DNA of 64,000 nucleotides from Paraliobacillus sp. PM-2 (GTDB lineage Bacteria; Bacillota; Bacilli; Bacillales; Amphibacillaceae), in assembly GCF_001368815.1 (NCBI RefSeq), contig NZ_CTEI01000002.1, positions 558,001-622,000 of the forward strand, written 5' to 3'. The notes beneath the pieces were generated by a model. It did no database searches and was not told the DNA's origin. It was given only the letters and a program-made list of their open reading frames with translations. The first letter of the stretch is position 1. Each line of letters begins with the position of its first letter. Shown piece after piece: positions 37,083-47,528 of the stretch. The position numbers and the translations under genes are program-made.

Positions 37083-38033
37083 TTATTCATATGAACCAAT
37101 TTTCTTATATTTTTCCCACCTTTTTTGAATTAATTCATCTTTCGTTAATTGTTCAAGTTCATTTAAAGATTGTTTAAGTTGTTGATCAATTTTTTCAGCT
37201 TGCATTTTCACATTTTGATGTGCGCCGCCTCTTGGCTCAGAGATAATCTGATCAATTATTTGTAGCTTTTTTAAATCTGATGCAGTAATCTTTAAAGATT
37301 CAGCAGCCTTCTGTGCATACTTAGAATCTTTCCATAGGATACTTGCAGCACCTTCTGGAGAAATAACAGAATAGGTGGAGTTTTCTAGCATGTGAAGGTG
37401 ATCTGCTACACCGATCGCCAATGCTCCACCACTACCACCTTCGCCAATAACAATAGATATAATTGGTACGTTTAACGATCCCATTTCCATTAAATTACGA
37501 GCAATAGCTTCGCCTTGTCCCCTCTCCTCTGCTGCTTTACCAGGATGTGCACCCTTTGTATCAATAAAAGTAATAATTGGACGATTAAATTTTTCTGCTA
37601 ATTTCATTTGTCTCAACGCTTTACGATAACCTTCAGGATGAGGACTACCAAAATTTCTAAAGATATTGTCTTTCGTATTTTTTCCTCTTTGATGCCCAAT
37701 TATAGTTACTGGTTTATCATGAAACTTAGCTATCCCGGTTACAATTGAAGCATCATCACCAAATAAACGATCACCATGTAGCTCAATAAAATCGGTGAAG
37801 ATATTGTCTACATAATCTAATGTTGTAGGACGATTAACATGTCTTGCAATTTGAACTCTCTCCCAAGGATTTAAATTACTATATATGTCCGATTCTAATT
37901 TCTCTAATCTCTTTTCTAATGTTTTTATTTCATTAGACAAATCAATTTCGCTACCTTTAGTTAATTTTTTCAATTCACTAATTTTTTCTCTAAGTTCTAC
38001 AATTGGTTTTTCAAATTCTAATACTTGCTTCAA
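37083..38033 (-). CDS. accA: Acetyl-CoA carboxylase carboxyltransferase alpha subunit
   Basis: A 316-residue subunit that, with AccD, moves the carboxyl group from biotin to acetyl-CoA to make malonyl-CoA. The N-terminal coiled coil ([22 protein letters not shown]) and the crotonase-fold core with [13 protein letters not shown] and [14 protein letters not shown] oxyanion glycines are complete. It overlaps accD by 4 bases, so the two subunits are made together. Confidence 0.97.
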   Translation of the reverse strand: MKQVLEFEKPIVELREKISELKKLTKGSEIDLSNEIKTLEKRLEKLESDIYSNLNPWERVQIARHVNRPTTLDYVDNIFTDFIELHGDRLFGDDASIVTGIAKFHDKPVTIIGHQRGKNTKDNIFRNFGSPHPEGYRKALRQMKLAEKFNRPIITFIDTKGAHPGKAAEERGQGEAIARNLMEMGSLNVPIISIVIGEGGSGGALAIGVADHLHMLENSTYSVISPEGAASILWKDSKYAQKAAESLKITASDLKKLQIIDQIISEPRGGAHQNVKMQAEKIDQQLKQSLNELEQLTKDELIQKRWEKYKKIGSYE

Positions 38034-38893
38034 ACTTGATCGCCCCTAACTTGATGAAGATCTAAAACAACGGACAGTACTTGTTTTAACTCGTTTCTAG
38101 GTACTACTTTATCTATCTGACCATGTTCAAGTTGAAATTCCGCTGTTTGGAAATCCTTTGGCAATTTCTCACGTATCGTTTGTTCTATGATTCTTCTTCC
38201 TGCAAAACCTATTAATGCACCTGGTTCCGCAAAGTGATAGTCACCTATGGATGCAAAACTAGCAGAAACACCACCGGTTGTTGGATTTGTCATTACTACA
38301 ATCATACATCCACCGGCCTGATTAAATCGTTCAACAGCAATGGATGTTTTTGCCATTTGCATTAAACTAATCATACCCTCTTGCATTCTTGCCCCACCTG
38401 ATGCAGTAAAGAGGATGATTGGGATGTGTAATTCTCTTGCTCGTTCAATTGCTTTTGCAATTTTGTCTCCTACTACAGAGCCCATGCTCCCCATTCTAAA
38501 ACGGGCATCCATTACCGCAATAGCAGTTCGACAACCATTCATTTTTCCTTCACCTGTAATAACCGCTTCAGGAAGATCTGAATTTTTTTTATCTTTTTCT
38601 AACTTTTTTTCATAACCAGGAAAATCCAATAAATTTTTTGAAGTTACATCCTTATCCCATTCTTCAAACGTACCCTCATCCATTAAACTATTAATACGTT
38701 CATATGCAGGTAATTTATGGTGATAACCACATTCTGGACAAACATTTAAATTTTTGGTCCATTCTTTAACATAAAAAATTTTTTGGCAACTTTCACATTT
38801 TTGCATTAAACCTTGTGGAATTTCTTGTTTAGCTTTCTCACTTGGAATGGATGCATATTTCTTCTTTTTTGTAAAAAAATTTTTAATTAGCAA
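38030..38893 (-). CDS. accD: Acetyl-CoA carboxylase carboxyltransferase beta subunit
   Basis: A 287-residue partner of AccA. A zinc ribbon near residues 33-56 (CESCQKI...CPECGYH) is followed by the crotonase-fold core with [10 protein letters not shown] and [11 protein letters not shown]. The ATGA overlap with accA couples translation. I saw no FapR-like operator in the 114 bases upstream. Confidence 0.97.
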   Translation of the reverse strand: MLIKNFFTKKKKYASIPSEKAKQEIPQGLMQKCESCQKIFYVKEWTKNLNVCPECGYHHKLPAYERINSLMDEGTFEEWDKDVTSKNLLDFPGYEKKLEKDKKNSDLPEAVITGEGKMNGCRTAIAVMDARFRMGSMGSVVGDKIAKAIERARELHIPIILFTASGGARMQEGMISLMQMAKTSIAVERFNQAGGCMIVVMTNPTTGGVSASFASIGDYHFAEPGALIGFAGRRIIEQTIREKLPKDFQTAEFQLEHGQIDKVVPRNELKQVLSVVLDLHQVRGDQV

Positions 38894-39007
38894 GGATAAT
38901 TCCTCCTATTTCAACAAATTGGCTAAAAAATCTCTTCATATAAGCCTTCAATAACTTTATATCATTCATGCTTAGACGTGTTTTTATTTATGATTCATGT
39001 AAGATAT

Positions 39008-40192
39008 TTATTTATGTTTTCTTGCTACACCAGTTTCGATCGCAGCAGACGCTACCGCTCCAGCAACTGTCGTAGAAACACGTGCGTCAAATGGATTTGG
39101 GATAACATAATCAGGATGTAAATCTTCCTCATTAATTAATGTAGCAATAGCTTTCACGGCTGCTACTTTCATTTCTTCATTAATATCTGATGCCTGTACA
39201 TCAAGTGCACCTCTAAATATCCCTGGAAATGCTAGAACATTATTTACTTGGTTAGGATAATCAGATCGACCTGTACCTACAATAAATGCCCCTGCCTTTT
39301 TAGCTGCTTCTGGACTTATTTCTGGATCAGGATTTGCCATTGCAAACACAATTGGTTGCTCACACATTGATTGTATCATGGTTTCTGATACAAGATTACC
39401 AAGTGACACACCAATAAATACATCTGATCCTTCCATGACTTGTGCTAGATCACCCGTTTGATTCGTTCGATTGGTGTAGGTAGCAATTTCTTCTTTAATA
39501 GGATTCATCCCTTCTTTTCTTCCTTGATAAATTGCACCTTTTGAATCACATAAAATAATATCCTTAACTCCAAAATAATGAAGTAACTTAACAATAGCAA
39601 CTCCTGCGGCTCCAGCTCCATTTACTACAACTTTTATAGTATCAAAGCTTTTATTAACTAAGCGAAGAGCATTAAATAAACCGGCAACAGTCACAATTGC
39701 TGTACCATGCTGATCATCATGAAATACCGGAATATCTAAAGCTTTTTTTAATGATTGTTCAATATAAAAACAATTCGGAGCGGCAATATCTTCGAGGTTG
39801 ACCCCTCCAAATGTAGGAGCCATTAATTTAACTGCTTGTATAATTTCATCTACGTTTTGTGTATCAAGACAAATAGGAAAAGCATCCACGTTGGCAAAGT
39901 TTTTAAATAGAATTGCTTTACCCTCCATCACTGGCAAGGCAGCTTGTGAGCCTATATTTCCTAAACCTAAAACGGCTGAACCATCAGTTATTACTGCAAC
40001 CATATTTGATTTCATTGTATAGGTATAGGCTAATTCTTGATTCTCGGCAATTTTTTTGCATGGTTCTGCTACTCCTGGTGAATAGGCCAAACTTAAGTCA
40101 TCTTGGTTATTCATTCTGACTTTCGATTGAACCGATAATTTACCTTTGCAATTATGGTGCATTTCTAAAGCTTGATCTTTTAACGTAGGCAT
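39008..40192 (-). CDS. NAD(P)-dependent malic enzyme (YtsJ type)
   Basis: A 394-residue short-form malic enzyme that decarboxylates malate to pyruvate. Catalytic Tyr/Lys segments (LSLAYSPGVAEPC, GKAILFKNFANVDAFPI), the metal site (NLEDIAAPNCF, HDDQHGTAIVTVAG) and a Rossmann glycine motif (VNGAGAAGVAI) are visible. It has the position of ytsJ of B. subtilis, between accD and dnaE. With mdh missing from the citZ-icd operon, this is the only malate-oxidising enzyme in the window. Confidence 0.93.
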   Translation of the reverse strand: MPTLKDQALEMHHNCKGKLSVQSKVRMNNQDDLSLAYSPGVAEPCKKIAENQELAYTYTMKSNMVAVITDGSAVLGLGNIGSQAALPVMEGKAILFKNFANVDAFPICLDTQNVDEIIQAVKLMAPTFGGVNLEDIAAPNCFYIEQSLKKALDIPVFHDDQHGTAIVTVAGLFNALRLVNKSFDTIKVVVNGAGAAGVAIVKLLHYFGVKDIILCDSKGAIYQGRKEGMNPIKEEIATYTNRTNQTGDLAQVMEGSDVFIGVSLGNLVSETMIQSMCEQPIVFAMANPDPEISPEAAKKAGAFIVGTGRSDYPNQVNNVLAFPGIFRGALDVQASDINEEMKVAAVKAIATLINEEDLHPDYVIPNPFDARVSTTVAGAVASAAIETGVARKHK

Positions 40193-40225
40193 ACCTGTGC
40201 TCCCCTTTTAAAGAATAATTTTTAT

Positions 40226-40292
40226 AAAAGCGCAGAGCGTTGGTTCTGCCCCTAAGATTTAGGACTAAAAGGAACAGGCGCTCCGAGCTATC
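40226..40292. repeat. Intergenic imperfect palindrome
   Basis: AGCGCAGAGCG (from 40229) and CGCTCCGAGCT (to 40290) pair in 9 of 11 positions, with CCTAA/TTAGG forming a tip stem. It sits alone between dnaE and the malic-enzyme gene, is more GC-rich than its surroundings, and resembles the short dispersed palindromes of marine Bacillaceae, from memory. Confidence 0.55.
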
Positions 40293-40406
40293 TATCTTAA
40301 ATTTATATTTTCTACTTTGTGAAAAACATTGGTCTGATCAATAACTATTCTATTATAGCAGATCGAATACGGCTGTAAAGTTCTAGCTTGTAACACCTTT
40401 TACTTT

Positions 40407-43400
40407 TTATTTTTTTACTACTACATTCTCTCGTCCGAATATTTTATATAATACCGATAAACAATTTCTTTCTATTTCTAAGTTGTATTTTGAATCTAGC
40501 TGATAAGTTTGACCTTCAGAAGCGTGATATATCATTACTTCAGTCCCACCCGGATATAAATCTGCTAACCTTTGTAATTCTCCTAAAGCATGATTTTCAT
40601 CTTGATAGTTAACTTTTATATATATTCTTGACGTTTCTTGTTTTCTAATTGTTTTAAAATCAAACGGTTGTAAGGTAGTAACGATTACTTGTGTTTTATA
40701 GTTACGTAATTCAACTTTACCAGTTATATCTATAAAACTTTCTTCTTTCAACCATCTTCTCACTTGGCGAAATTGATCTGGAAATATTACCGCATCTAAT
40801 TCATATGTCTCATCAGAAATGGTTAAAAACGCCATTTGATCTCCTCTTTTAGTTCGTATTACTTTTATCTTTTGAACTACCGCGACTAATTTTCTGTTAT
40901 TTTTACCTATTAAATCTTTTACTTTTGATAAAGGAATATATCCCTGACTACGTAATTGTTCTCTATAAGCTAAAAGAGGATGATTAGAAATATATACACC
41001 TAATAATTCCTTTTCAGCATTTAATTGTTGAATCGTTGTAAATGGCTCTACTGTAACATAATCAACATCTAATTCTAATTCATTTTGAAAGAATGATGAT
41101 TGATCAGCGAATTCGTTAAAAAGCTCCGCTTGTTCCAATGCTTGATCTATTGTGGCTAATAATGACGCTCGATCATCTAGTAAATCATCAAAAGCGCCAA
41201 CCAAAATAAGTGATTCTAATACGTTACGATTGATAATTTTCAAAGAGACTCGCATACAAAAATCAAACAAGCTACTAAATGGTTTAGACTTTCTTACTTG
41301 TACAATTTCTTTTACAACTTGATGTCCAATACCCTTTATTGCCCATAAACCAACTCGTATATGATTATCTTTGACATTAAATTTACCAATACTTTTATTA
41401 ATAGAAGGAGGCAACAAATTTATGCCCATCGTTTTTGCTTCATTTATATATATCCTTATTTTATCCTGTTGACCGGTTACACTACTCAAAATTTCCGCAA
41501 AAAAATACGATGGATAATGTGCTTTTAAATACGCTAACTGATAAGAAATCTTACTATAAGCAACAGCGTGACTTCGGTTAAAACCATAATTTGAAAATCT
41601 GACAATCCAATCAAAGATATTTGTTGCAATAGTTTGATTGTATCCATTCTTTTTACAACCAGCTAAAAAAGAATGTTCTAATTGTTTCATTTCATTCTTG
41701 TTCTTTTTACTTACTGCTCGACGCAAAATATCTGCTTGTCCAAGTGAAAAACCGGCTAATTGATTGGCAATTTGCATAATTTGTTCTTGGTAGACTAATA
41801 CACCATAAGTTGGTGCTAAAATAGGTTGTAAGTCAGCATGTAAATAGTCAAGCTTTTCTTTTCCATGTTTACGATTAATATAAGTTGATATAAATTCCAT
41901 AGGTCCTGGACGATAAAGGGCATTAACCGCAACAATATCTTCAAATTCTGTTGGTTGAAGCTCGCGAAGTACTTGTTGCATTCCTTGTGATTCTAATTGA
42001 AACACACCATTTGTTTGGGCGCGTCGCAACAAATCAAGTGTTTTAGCATCATTTAATGGTAATTCTTTTAAATCAATTTGTTTGTTTTCAAACTTTTCAA
42101 TGGATTGGGTGATTCGTTCAATCAATGTAAGATTGCGTAATCCTAGAAAATCCATCTTTAACAAACCAACTGCTTCTACATCATTCATTGCAAATTGTGT
42201 AAGACAAGTTCCCTCATGTCCCTTTGTTAACGCAACTCTATTAACTAAATGTTCATTACTAATGATTAAACCAGCAGCATGAGTAGATAAATGTCGCGGT
42301 AAACCTTCTAATTTGGTTGCTACTCTAAACAATTGTTGTAGCTTAGGAGTTTCTTTAATATAATTCATTAAATTGGAAGATGCCTTTACACTCTGCGTGA
42401 TGGAATGAACACTTTGTTTGGGTATTTCATTTAAAATAAAAGAAGTATCTTCAACTGAAATCTCCATTGTTTTTGCCAATTCTCTAATGATGGAACGCGT
42501 AGCAAAGGTGCCGAATGTACCAATTTGTGCTACATGATCATCGCCATATTTATGACGAACATACGCTATTACCTCATCACGTCGATGATCAGAAAAATCA
42601 ACATCAATATCAGGCATCGAAATACGCTCTGGGTTTAAGAACCTTTCAAAGAGCAAGTTATATTTAATTGGATCAATTTCTGTTATATTTAATAAATAGG
42701 CAACAATTGATCCTGACGCTGATCCACGTCCCGGTCCAACCATAATTCCGTTATTTTTTGCATATGCAATAAAATCCCAAACAATCAAAAAGTAATCACT
42801 AAATTGCATTGTTTCGATCACGCTTAATTCATGATTGACACGGTCTTTTACTATTTGACTTGCATTTGGGTATTTTGTTAGAAGTGCTTCTTCACATAAT
42901 ATTCTTAATAAGCTACTTGCAGATTGACCTTCCTCAACGGGATACTTTGGTAATGATGGATCATTTAATGGTAATGAAACATTACACCGCTCAACTATCT
43001 CCTCTGTTCCCCTAACAACGTGAGGCCAATCTTGAAACCATGTTTCCATTTCTTCTTTAGAGCAAAAATATTGCTTTGTCGTTGTAAAATCTTGGTGATC
43101 AGACCAAGCTGAACCCTTATCCATTGCTCGTAGACAGGTGTAAGCTGGGTAATCATCCTCTTCTAAATAGCGCACATCATTAATGGCAACAGCTTGATTG
43201 GGTAAATCTCCGAGAACTTGCTGTAAAATAGGGAAATACGTTCGTTCACTTCTTTGAATACCAATATACACGTTAGTATGCAATGTGTGATTCCACCGAT
43301 TTACATACATCATTATGGATGTTTGATCCTTTGTTTCTAACATTTTAGTAATATGTGTATTTTCCATAGGTAGAATAATAAACATATCGTTTATAAAATA

Positions 43401-43739
43401 TCGTAACTCTTCTAATGTTATCGATTGCTTTTCTTCTAGTTGCAACCATGAACTAAGCTTCAGTAAATTTTTATATCCTTGATTGTTTCGGGCTAGTGTA
43501 ACACAGGAAGTAGTCTCACCATTTTCTTCTCTCACATAAACAATCATTCCTAAAATTGGCTTTATCCCTGCTTGCTTAGCAAGTTGATAAAAATGAACAG
43601 CTCCATACATTACCATTTCATCCGTTAATGCAACAGCATGCATATCATATTTTTTTGCTTTTTCTATTAATTGTGGTAATTTCACTGTACTTTTCATAAA
43701 ACTATAACCACTTCGTACAAATAAGTGAGAAAATGCCAA
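40407..43739 (-). CDS. dnaE: DNA polymerase III alpha subunit DnaE
   Basis: A 1110-residue C-family polymerase, the DnaE branch that in Firmicutes extends RNA primers before handing over to PolC. PHP domain (about 1-210), palm with the acid triad region (PDIDVDFSDHRRDEVI), GPGRGSASGS, fingers, helix-hairpin-helix around 800, and an OB-fold (about 950-1030). It lies between the malic enzyme and the divergent ytrH, as in B. subtilis. Confidence 0.97.
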   Translation of the reverse strand: MAFSHLFVRSGYSFMKSTVKLPQLIEKAKKYDMHAVALTDEMVMYGAVHFYQLAKQAGIKPILGMIVYVREENGETTSCVTLARNNQGYKNLLKLSSWLQLEEKQSITLEELRYFINDMFIILPMENTHITKMLETKDQTSIMMYVNRWNHTLHTNVYIGIQRSERTYFPILQQVLGDLPNQAVAINDVRYLEEDDYPAYTCLRAMDKGSAWSDHQDFTTTKQYFCSKEEMETWFQDWPHVVRGTEEIVERCNVSLPLNDPSLPKYPVEEGQSASSLLRILCEEALLTKYPNASQIVKDRVNHELSVIETMQFSDYFLIVWDFIAYAKNNGIMVGPGRGSASGSIVAYLLNITEIDPIKYNLLFERFLNPERISMPDIDVDFSDHRRDEVIAYVRHKYGDDHVAQIGTFGTFATRSIIRELAKTMEISVEDTSFILNEIPKQSVHSITQSVKASSNLMNYIKETPKLQQLFRVATKLEGLPRHLSTHAAGLIISNEHLVNRVALTKGHEGTCLTQFAMNDVEAVGLLKMDFLGLRNLTLIERITQSIEKFENKQIDLKELPLNDAKTLDLLRRAQTNGVFQLESQGMQQVLRELQPTEFEDIVAVNALYRPGPMEFISTYINRKHGKEKLDYLHADLQPILAPTYGVLVYQEQIMQIANQLAGFSLGQADILRRAVSKKNKNEMKQLEHSFLAGCKKNGYNQTIATNIFDWIVRFSNYGFNRSHAVAYSKISYQLAYLKAHYPSYFFAEILSSVTGQQDKIRIYINEAKTMGINLLPPSINKSIGKFNVKDNHIRVGLWAIKGIGHQVVKEIVQVRKSKPFSSLFDFCMRVSLKIINRNVLESLILVGAFDDLLDDRASLLATIDQALEQAELFNEFADQSSFFQNELELDVDYVTVEPFTTIQQLNAEKELLGVYISNHPLLAYREQLRSQGYIPLSKVKDLIGKNNRKLVAVVQKIKVIRTKRGDQMAFLTISDETYELDAVIFPDQFRQVRRWLKEESFIDITGKVELRNYKTQVIVTTLQPFDFKTIRKQETSRIYIKVNYQDENHALGELQRLADLYPGGTEVMIYHASEGQTYQLDSKYNLEIERNCLSVLYKIFGRENVVVKK

Positions 43740-43932
43740 TGTATTCCCTTCTTTCCGTTGTGCACACTTTATATCTATTATTGTAGTTGATTCAACAATT
43801 ACTTAAAAATCAATAACATACGTTGTCCACAGATTTCATATATTATATTACAACATGGATTAGATAAAAAATATATATTGATTTTAGTTTATACTTGCCA
43901 CATTATTTTTTCAAATAAAGGGGTTAAACATA

Positions 43933-44265
43933 ATGGAAGAGCGTTTTCTAGCATCCATGATTCAATGTTACTTCATCGCCCTTGGCGTAGTGATCGGTGG
44001 AGCATTCATTGGTAGTATTGGGGCATTTGCAACTGGTGAACCTCCTCTTACACTAATGGGGAGAATTGCAAAAAGCTTACGTATATGGGCTATTGTTGCA
44101 GCGATCGGTGGAACATTCGATGCCATATCTAATTTTGAGAAAGGAATATTTGAGGGATCAACAATAGATATGCTAAAGCAAATTATTATTATCATCACTG
44201 CAATGGGTGGTGTACAAACCGCCCTCCTTGTCATTGAATGGTTCATTCAAGAGGAGATAGATTAA
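43933..44265 (+). CDS. ytrH: Sporulation membrane protein YtrH
   Basis: A 110-residue protein with three membrane helices and a high Gly/Ile content; in B. subtilis ytrH is a mother-cell (sigma-E) gene needed for efficient sporulation. GGGG lies 8 bases before the ATG. Its TAA stop shares a base with the ATG of ytrI. I could not identify a convincing sigma-E promoter upstream. Confidence 0.88.
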   Translation: MEERFLASMIQCYFIALGVVIGGAFIGSIGAFATGEPPLTLMGRIAKSLRIWAIVAAIGGTFDAISNFEKGIFEGSTIDMLKQIIIIITAMGGVQTALLVIEWFIQEEID

Positions 44266-44768
44266 TGCATATCCCACCATATTACAAACGTGAGAGTTGG
44301 CAACGCTTCTTGGCTGGTACCTTCGCGGGCGCTATTATTGCTTTTTTTGTTTTTGTTTATATGTATGGACAACTATACGAAGGTTGGGTAGAAGAAAATC
44401 TAGAACTTCGTGCGCAGTTACAAGAAATAAAATCAAACTATAAAGCTTTAGAGGAAAGTAACAAAGAATTAGATCAACGTTATCAACAGAAAGCAACCGT
44501 ATCATCTATCGAAATAAATATATCCAATCAAAAACAATTGAATTTAGACCGTCTAATTATTCGAGAATTTGAAGAAGTGATAAAAAAAGAAATAAATGAA
44601 GTAATTGGAAAAGAAGTAGACGATTTGTCAGAAAATTATTCTTTCCTCATTCGTACAATTGAAAATAAAACATATGAAATTCATGATTTTTCCTACCAAG
44701 CAAAAGTTCAACATTTATTTGTTACAGAGAAGTTAGAAGCTCATATTAAGCTAACCATTGCTAATTAA
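44265..44768 (+). CDS. ytrI: Sporulation membrane protein YtrI
   Basis: A 167-residue protein with one N-terminal membrane helix (about 17-38), a coiled coil (about 42-75) and a C-terminal domain facing outward or into the intermembrane space of the forespore. The ATG at 44265 overlaps the ytrH stop (TAATG) behind GAGGAG; a longer frame inside ytrH is not needed. Works with YtrH in sporulation; the mechanism is unknown. Confidence 0.87.
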   Translation: MHIPPYYKRESWQRFLAGTFAGAIIAFFVFVYMYGQLYEGWVEENLELRAQLQEIKSNYKALEESNKELDQRYQQKATVSSIEINISNQKQLNLDRLIIREFEEVIKKEINEVIGKEVDDLSENYSFLIRTIENKTYEIHDFSYQAKVQHLFVTEKLEAHIKLTIAN

Positions 44769-44791
44769 TTACTCTAAACTGTCAGACCTAA

Positions 44792-44829
44792 CATCGTAAA
44801 AGTTTGACATAAATCAAGCTTTTACGATG
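44792..44829. terminator. Hairpin between ytrI and nrnA
   Basis: CATCGTAAAAGTTTGA pairs with TCAAGCTTTTACGATG (one mismatch, loop of 6) between convergent genes. There is no clear T-run, so it may only stabilise the 3' ends. Confidence 0.6.
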
Positions 44830-44856
44830 CACATTATCTTTAGCTAAAATTTCATA

Positions 44857-45801
44857 TCAAGTGTTTTGACATGCTTTTTCTAATTCATCTATTACCTTTT
44901 CACTGTCTTCCCACGCATAAATGGTTGCCCCTGATGCCAATGGATGACCACCACCATTAAACTTCGCTGCAATTTCATTAATTACTGGGCCTTTTGAACG
45001 CAACCGTACGCGAATTAAATCATCTTCTTCCACAAAAATAACCCAAGCTTTAATCCCTTCAATATCTCCTAGAATACCAACGATACTACTTGTTTGTTCT
45101 GATGTTAAATGATATTTTTGTAAAATTTCTTTTGTGATTTTAATGGCACTAACACCATGTGATGTCACAGTAAAGTGTTGTAAAATATATCCTTTCAAGC
45201 GAGCAATATTGACTGATGTTTTATACAAATCATTATATAATTGTGAACGATCAAAATTATAACTTGCTAGTTCCGCTGCGTATTGAAATGTTTTCTGTGT
45301 TGTACTAGGAAATAAAAACCTTCCTGTATCACCAATAATGCCACCGTATAATAGTTTTGCTGCATTATCTGGCATGTTTAACCCTTGACTTGCTTCAGCT
45401 TTAAATAATTCATAAATCATTTCACTTGTTGAACTAGCAGTTGTATCAATCCATGAAATATCACCATAAACATCAACTTCAGGGTGATGATCAATTTTTA
45501 TTATTTCTTTTGCAGTGTCAAACCGATGGTCTGCAATCCTTGCTTTATTAGCTGTGTCACAAACAATGACTAACGCTTGTGTGTATTTATCATCTGTTAC
45601 TTCATCCATGGTTGCCAAAAAGGACAAACCAAGATCATCATCTCCTACTACAAATACTTCTTTTTCCGGAAAGCTTGACCGAAGAATTTCAGCTAGTCCA
45701 ACTTGAGAACCGTAAGCATCTGGATCTGGACGAACATGACGATGAATAATAATTCGATTATATTTTTTTATTTTATTAATAATTGCTTCTTTGTAGTTCA
45801 T
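44857..45801 (-). CDS. nrnA: Oligoribonuclease / pAp phosphatase NrnA
   Basis: A 314-residue DHH/DHHA1 phosphoesterase that degrades 2-5 nucleotide RNAs and removes 3'-phosphoadenosine 5'-phosphate. Metal-site motifs are HRHVRPDPDAYGSQ, VCDTANKARI and KIDHHPEVD; the DHHA1 part ends with GGGHPLASGA. ytoI lies 17 bases upstream and is probably co-transcribed. Confidence 0.95.
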   Translation of the reverse strand: MNYKEAIINKIKKYNRIIIHRHVRPDPDAYGSQVGLAEILRSSFPEKEVFVVGDDDLGLSFLATMDEVTDDKYTQALVIVCDTANKARIADHRFDTAKEIIKIDHHPEVDVYGDISWIDTTASSTSEMIYELFKAEASQGLNMPDNAAKLLYGGIIGDTGRFLFPSTTQKTFQYAAELASYNFDRSQLYNDLYKTSVNIARLKGYILQHFTVTSHGVSAIKITKEILQKYHLTSEQTSSIVGILGDIEGIKAWVIFVEEDDLIRVRLRSKGPVINEIAAKFNGGGHPLASGATIYAWEDSEKVIDELEKACQNT

Positions 45802-45818
45802 TCCTTCACCTCTTTATA

Positions 45819-47135
45819 TTAGTAACGATCAATTAACTGCGCAATTAAAATAGCTTTTCCTACAATATCTTTTTCATTATATACTTCAATATCTATCTTA
45901 GCAGACTTTCGTCCAATTTCTAATAAGCGTGGACGTATCTCTAACGTGCTATCTATTTGAACTGGTTTGATAAAATAAACAGAAATGTTTTCTACAACAA
46001 GATCTCCCTTTTTCAATTGTCTAACCATGCGACTACCCGCTTCCGTTACAAAGGAAACAAGTACACCATAAGAAAGTGTTCCTAATGCATTGGTCATTTG
46101 TGGCGTAACATCCAAACGAAAAGCCATTGCTTGTGGATCATCAGATGCAACGGTTAGTCTACTGGTGACAATATCGTCAATTGTTTCTCCAACTTGTGGT
46201 TGTCTTTGAACATGCTGTAATGCTTTTAATACATCTTGTCTTGAGATAAGACCAAGTAGTTTATTATGATTATCTACTACTGGCATAATTTCTATTCCTT
46301 CCCACACCATCATATGCGCTGCATAAGCTAAGGAAGTTTCTTTTAATACAGTCATTGGATTCCTTGTCATTACCTTGTCAATCGTCAAGTGACGTTGTTT
46401 ACCTATGATATCTTTTGAAGTTACAATACCAATCACCCGATTTTGATCATCAATAACAGGATATCTGCTATGGGTTGTACGTTCATTTAATTGATACCAA
46501 GTTTCTAACGGATCCTTACCAGATAAATAATGTGTACTGTCATACGATGTAAAAATATCACCAACTAATACAATTTCTTTTTTAATTAATTGATCATAAA
46601 TTGCACGGTTAATCATTGTAGCTACTGTAAATGTATCATAACTAGTTGAAATAATAGGTAGTTTCTTTTCATCTGCTAATCGTTTTACATGATCATCTGT
46701 ATCAAATCCACCAGTAATTAATACAGCAGCTCCTTCATTAATAGCCAATTCATGCGCTTCTACACGGTTACCAACAATTAATAATGAATCTTTTTCGGTA
46801 TAGCGCATCATAGCATCTAATTTCATTGCACCGATAATAAACTTATGTAATGTTTTGTATAATCCCTCTCTACCACCTAATACTTGGCCATCAACGATTC
46901 CAACAATTTCTGCAAAAGTAAGATGCTCGAAATTTTCTTTCTTTTTTTGTTCAATTCGAATGGTGCCAACACGTTCAATTGTGCTTACTAACCCTTGATT
47001 TTCTGCTTGTTTAATTGCTCGATAGGCTGTTCCTTCACTAACATTTAATTCTTTAGCGATTTGTCTTACTGAAATTTTATTTCCTACCTTGAGTGATTCA
47101 ATAAATAATAGAATTTGTTCGTGCTTTGTAGCCAA
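45819..47135 (-). CDS. ytoI: DRTGG/CBS/hotdog-domain regulatory protein YtoI
   Basis: A 438-residue multidomain protein: N-terminal winged helix (about 1-60, ISVRQIAKELNVSEGTAYRAIKQ), a DRTGG domain (about 75-185), two CBS domains (about 190-310), and a hotdog thioesterase-like domain (about 320-438). The design suggests a transcription regulator sensing a nucleotide and an acyl-type ligand; CbpB/DarB-like CBS proteins bind (p)ppGpp or c-di-AMP, but its ligand is unknown. Order ytpI-ytoI-nrnA matches B. subtilis. Confidence 0.88.
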   Translation of the reverse strand: MATKHEQILLFIESLKVGNKISVRQIAKELNVSEGTAYRAIKQAENQGLVSTIERVGTIRIEQKKKENFEHLTFAEIVGIVDGQVLGGREGLYKTLHKFIIGAMKLDAMMRYTEKDSLLIVGNRVEAHELAINEGAAVLITGGFDTDDHVKRLADEKKLPIISTSYDTFTVATMINRAIYDQLIKKEIVLVGDIFTSYDSTHYLSGKDPLETWYQLNERTTHSRYPVIDDQNRVIGIVTSKDIIGKQRHLTIDKVMTRNPMTVLKETSLAYAAHMMVWEGIEIMPVVDNHNKLLGLISRQDVLKALQHVQRQPQVGETIDDIVTSRLTVASDDPQAMAFRLDVTPQMTNALGTLSYGVLVSFVTEAGSRMVRQLKKGDLVVENISVYFIKPVQIDSTLEIRPRLLEIGRKSAKIDIEVYNEKDIVGKAILIAQLIDRY

Positions 47136-47210
47136 GGTTTTTCACCATTCTTTCTATCTGTACTAATATCATTCTTCTTAGTGTTATTATACAGCTAAGT
47201 AACGTTCGTA

Positions 47211-47447
47211 TCAATTTTTCATTCTTTTTGGCACATTAATTTCTGATGTAGCATGCTGTGAATGATGATCAATTCTTAATACAATTGCTAAATTAGCTCC
47301 AATCACTAATAAGAAAAATCCTAGCCAACTAAACCAAAATAGATGAGCTGTACTATTTGCTTGTGCTTCCATTGACGGAAAAGCCATATACATTAAAAAT
47401 GCTGCTAACAATAGACGTAACCAGGCATACTGTTTTACTTGTTTCAT
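47211..47447 (-). CDS. ytpI: YtpI-like small membrane protein
   Basis: A 78-residue protein with two membrane helices (about 9-28 and 36-60) and a basic tail. It has the place of ytpI next to ytoI, and a similar layout, but is shorter than B. subtilis YtpI. A GGGAGGATAAC ribosome-binding site precedes the ATG. Function unknown. Confidence 0.65.
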   Translation of the reverse strand: MKQVKQYAWLRLLLAAFLMYMAFPSMEAQANSTAHLFWFSWLGFFLLVIGANLAIVLRIDHHSQHATSEINVPKRMKN

Positions 47448-47528
47448 TGTTATCCTCCCTCATGCTTGTTTTATGATAAGTTTATGCGATGCTGTAAGCA
47501 AACATGTTTGACACATGTAGATTAAAAA

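Noticed and set aside
43740-43932. Sigma-E promoter for ytrH
   Set aside because: Only partial matches to the -35 and -10 elements at the wrong spacing; not enough to annotate.
44238-44264. Longer ytrI start inside ytrH
   Set aside because: The TAATG overlap with GAGGAG upstream is a standard coupled start and gives the normal family N-terminus.
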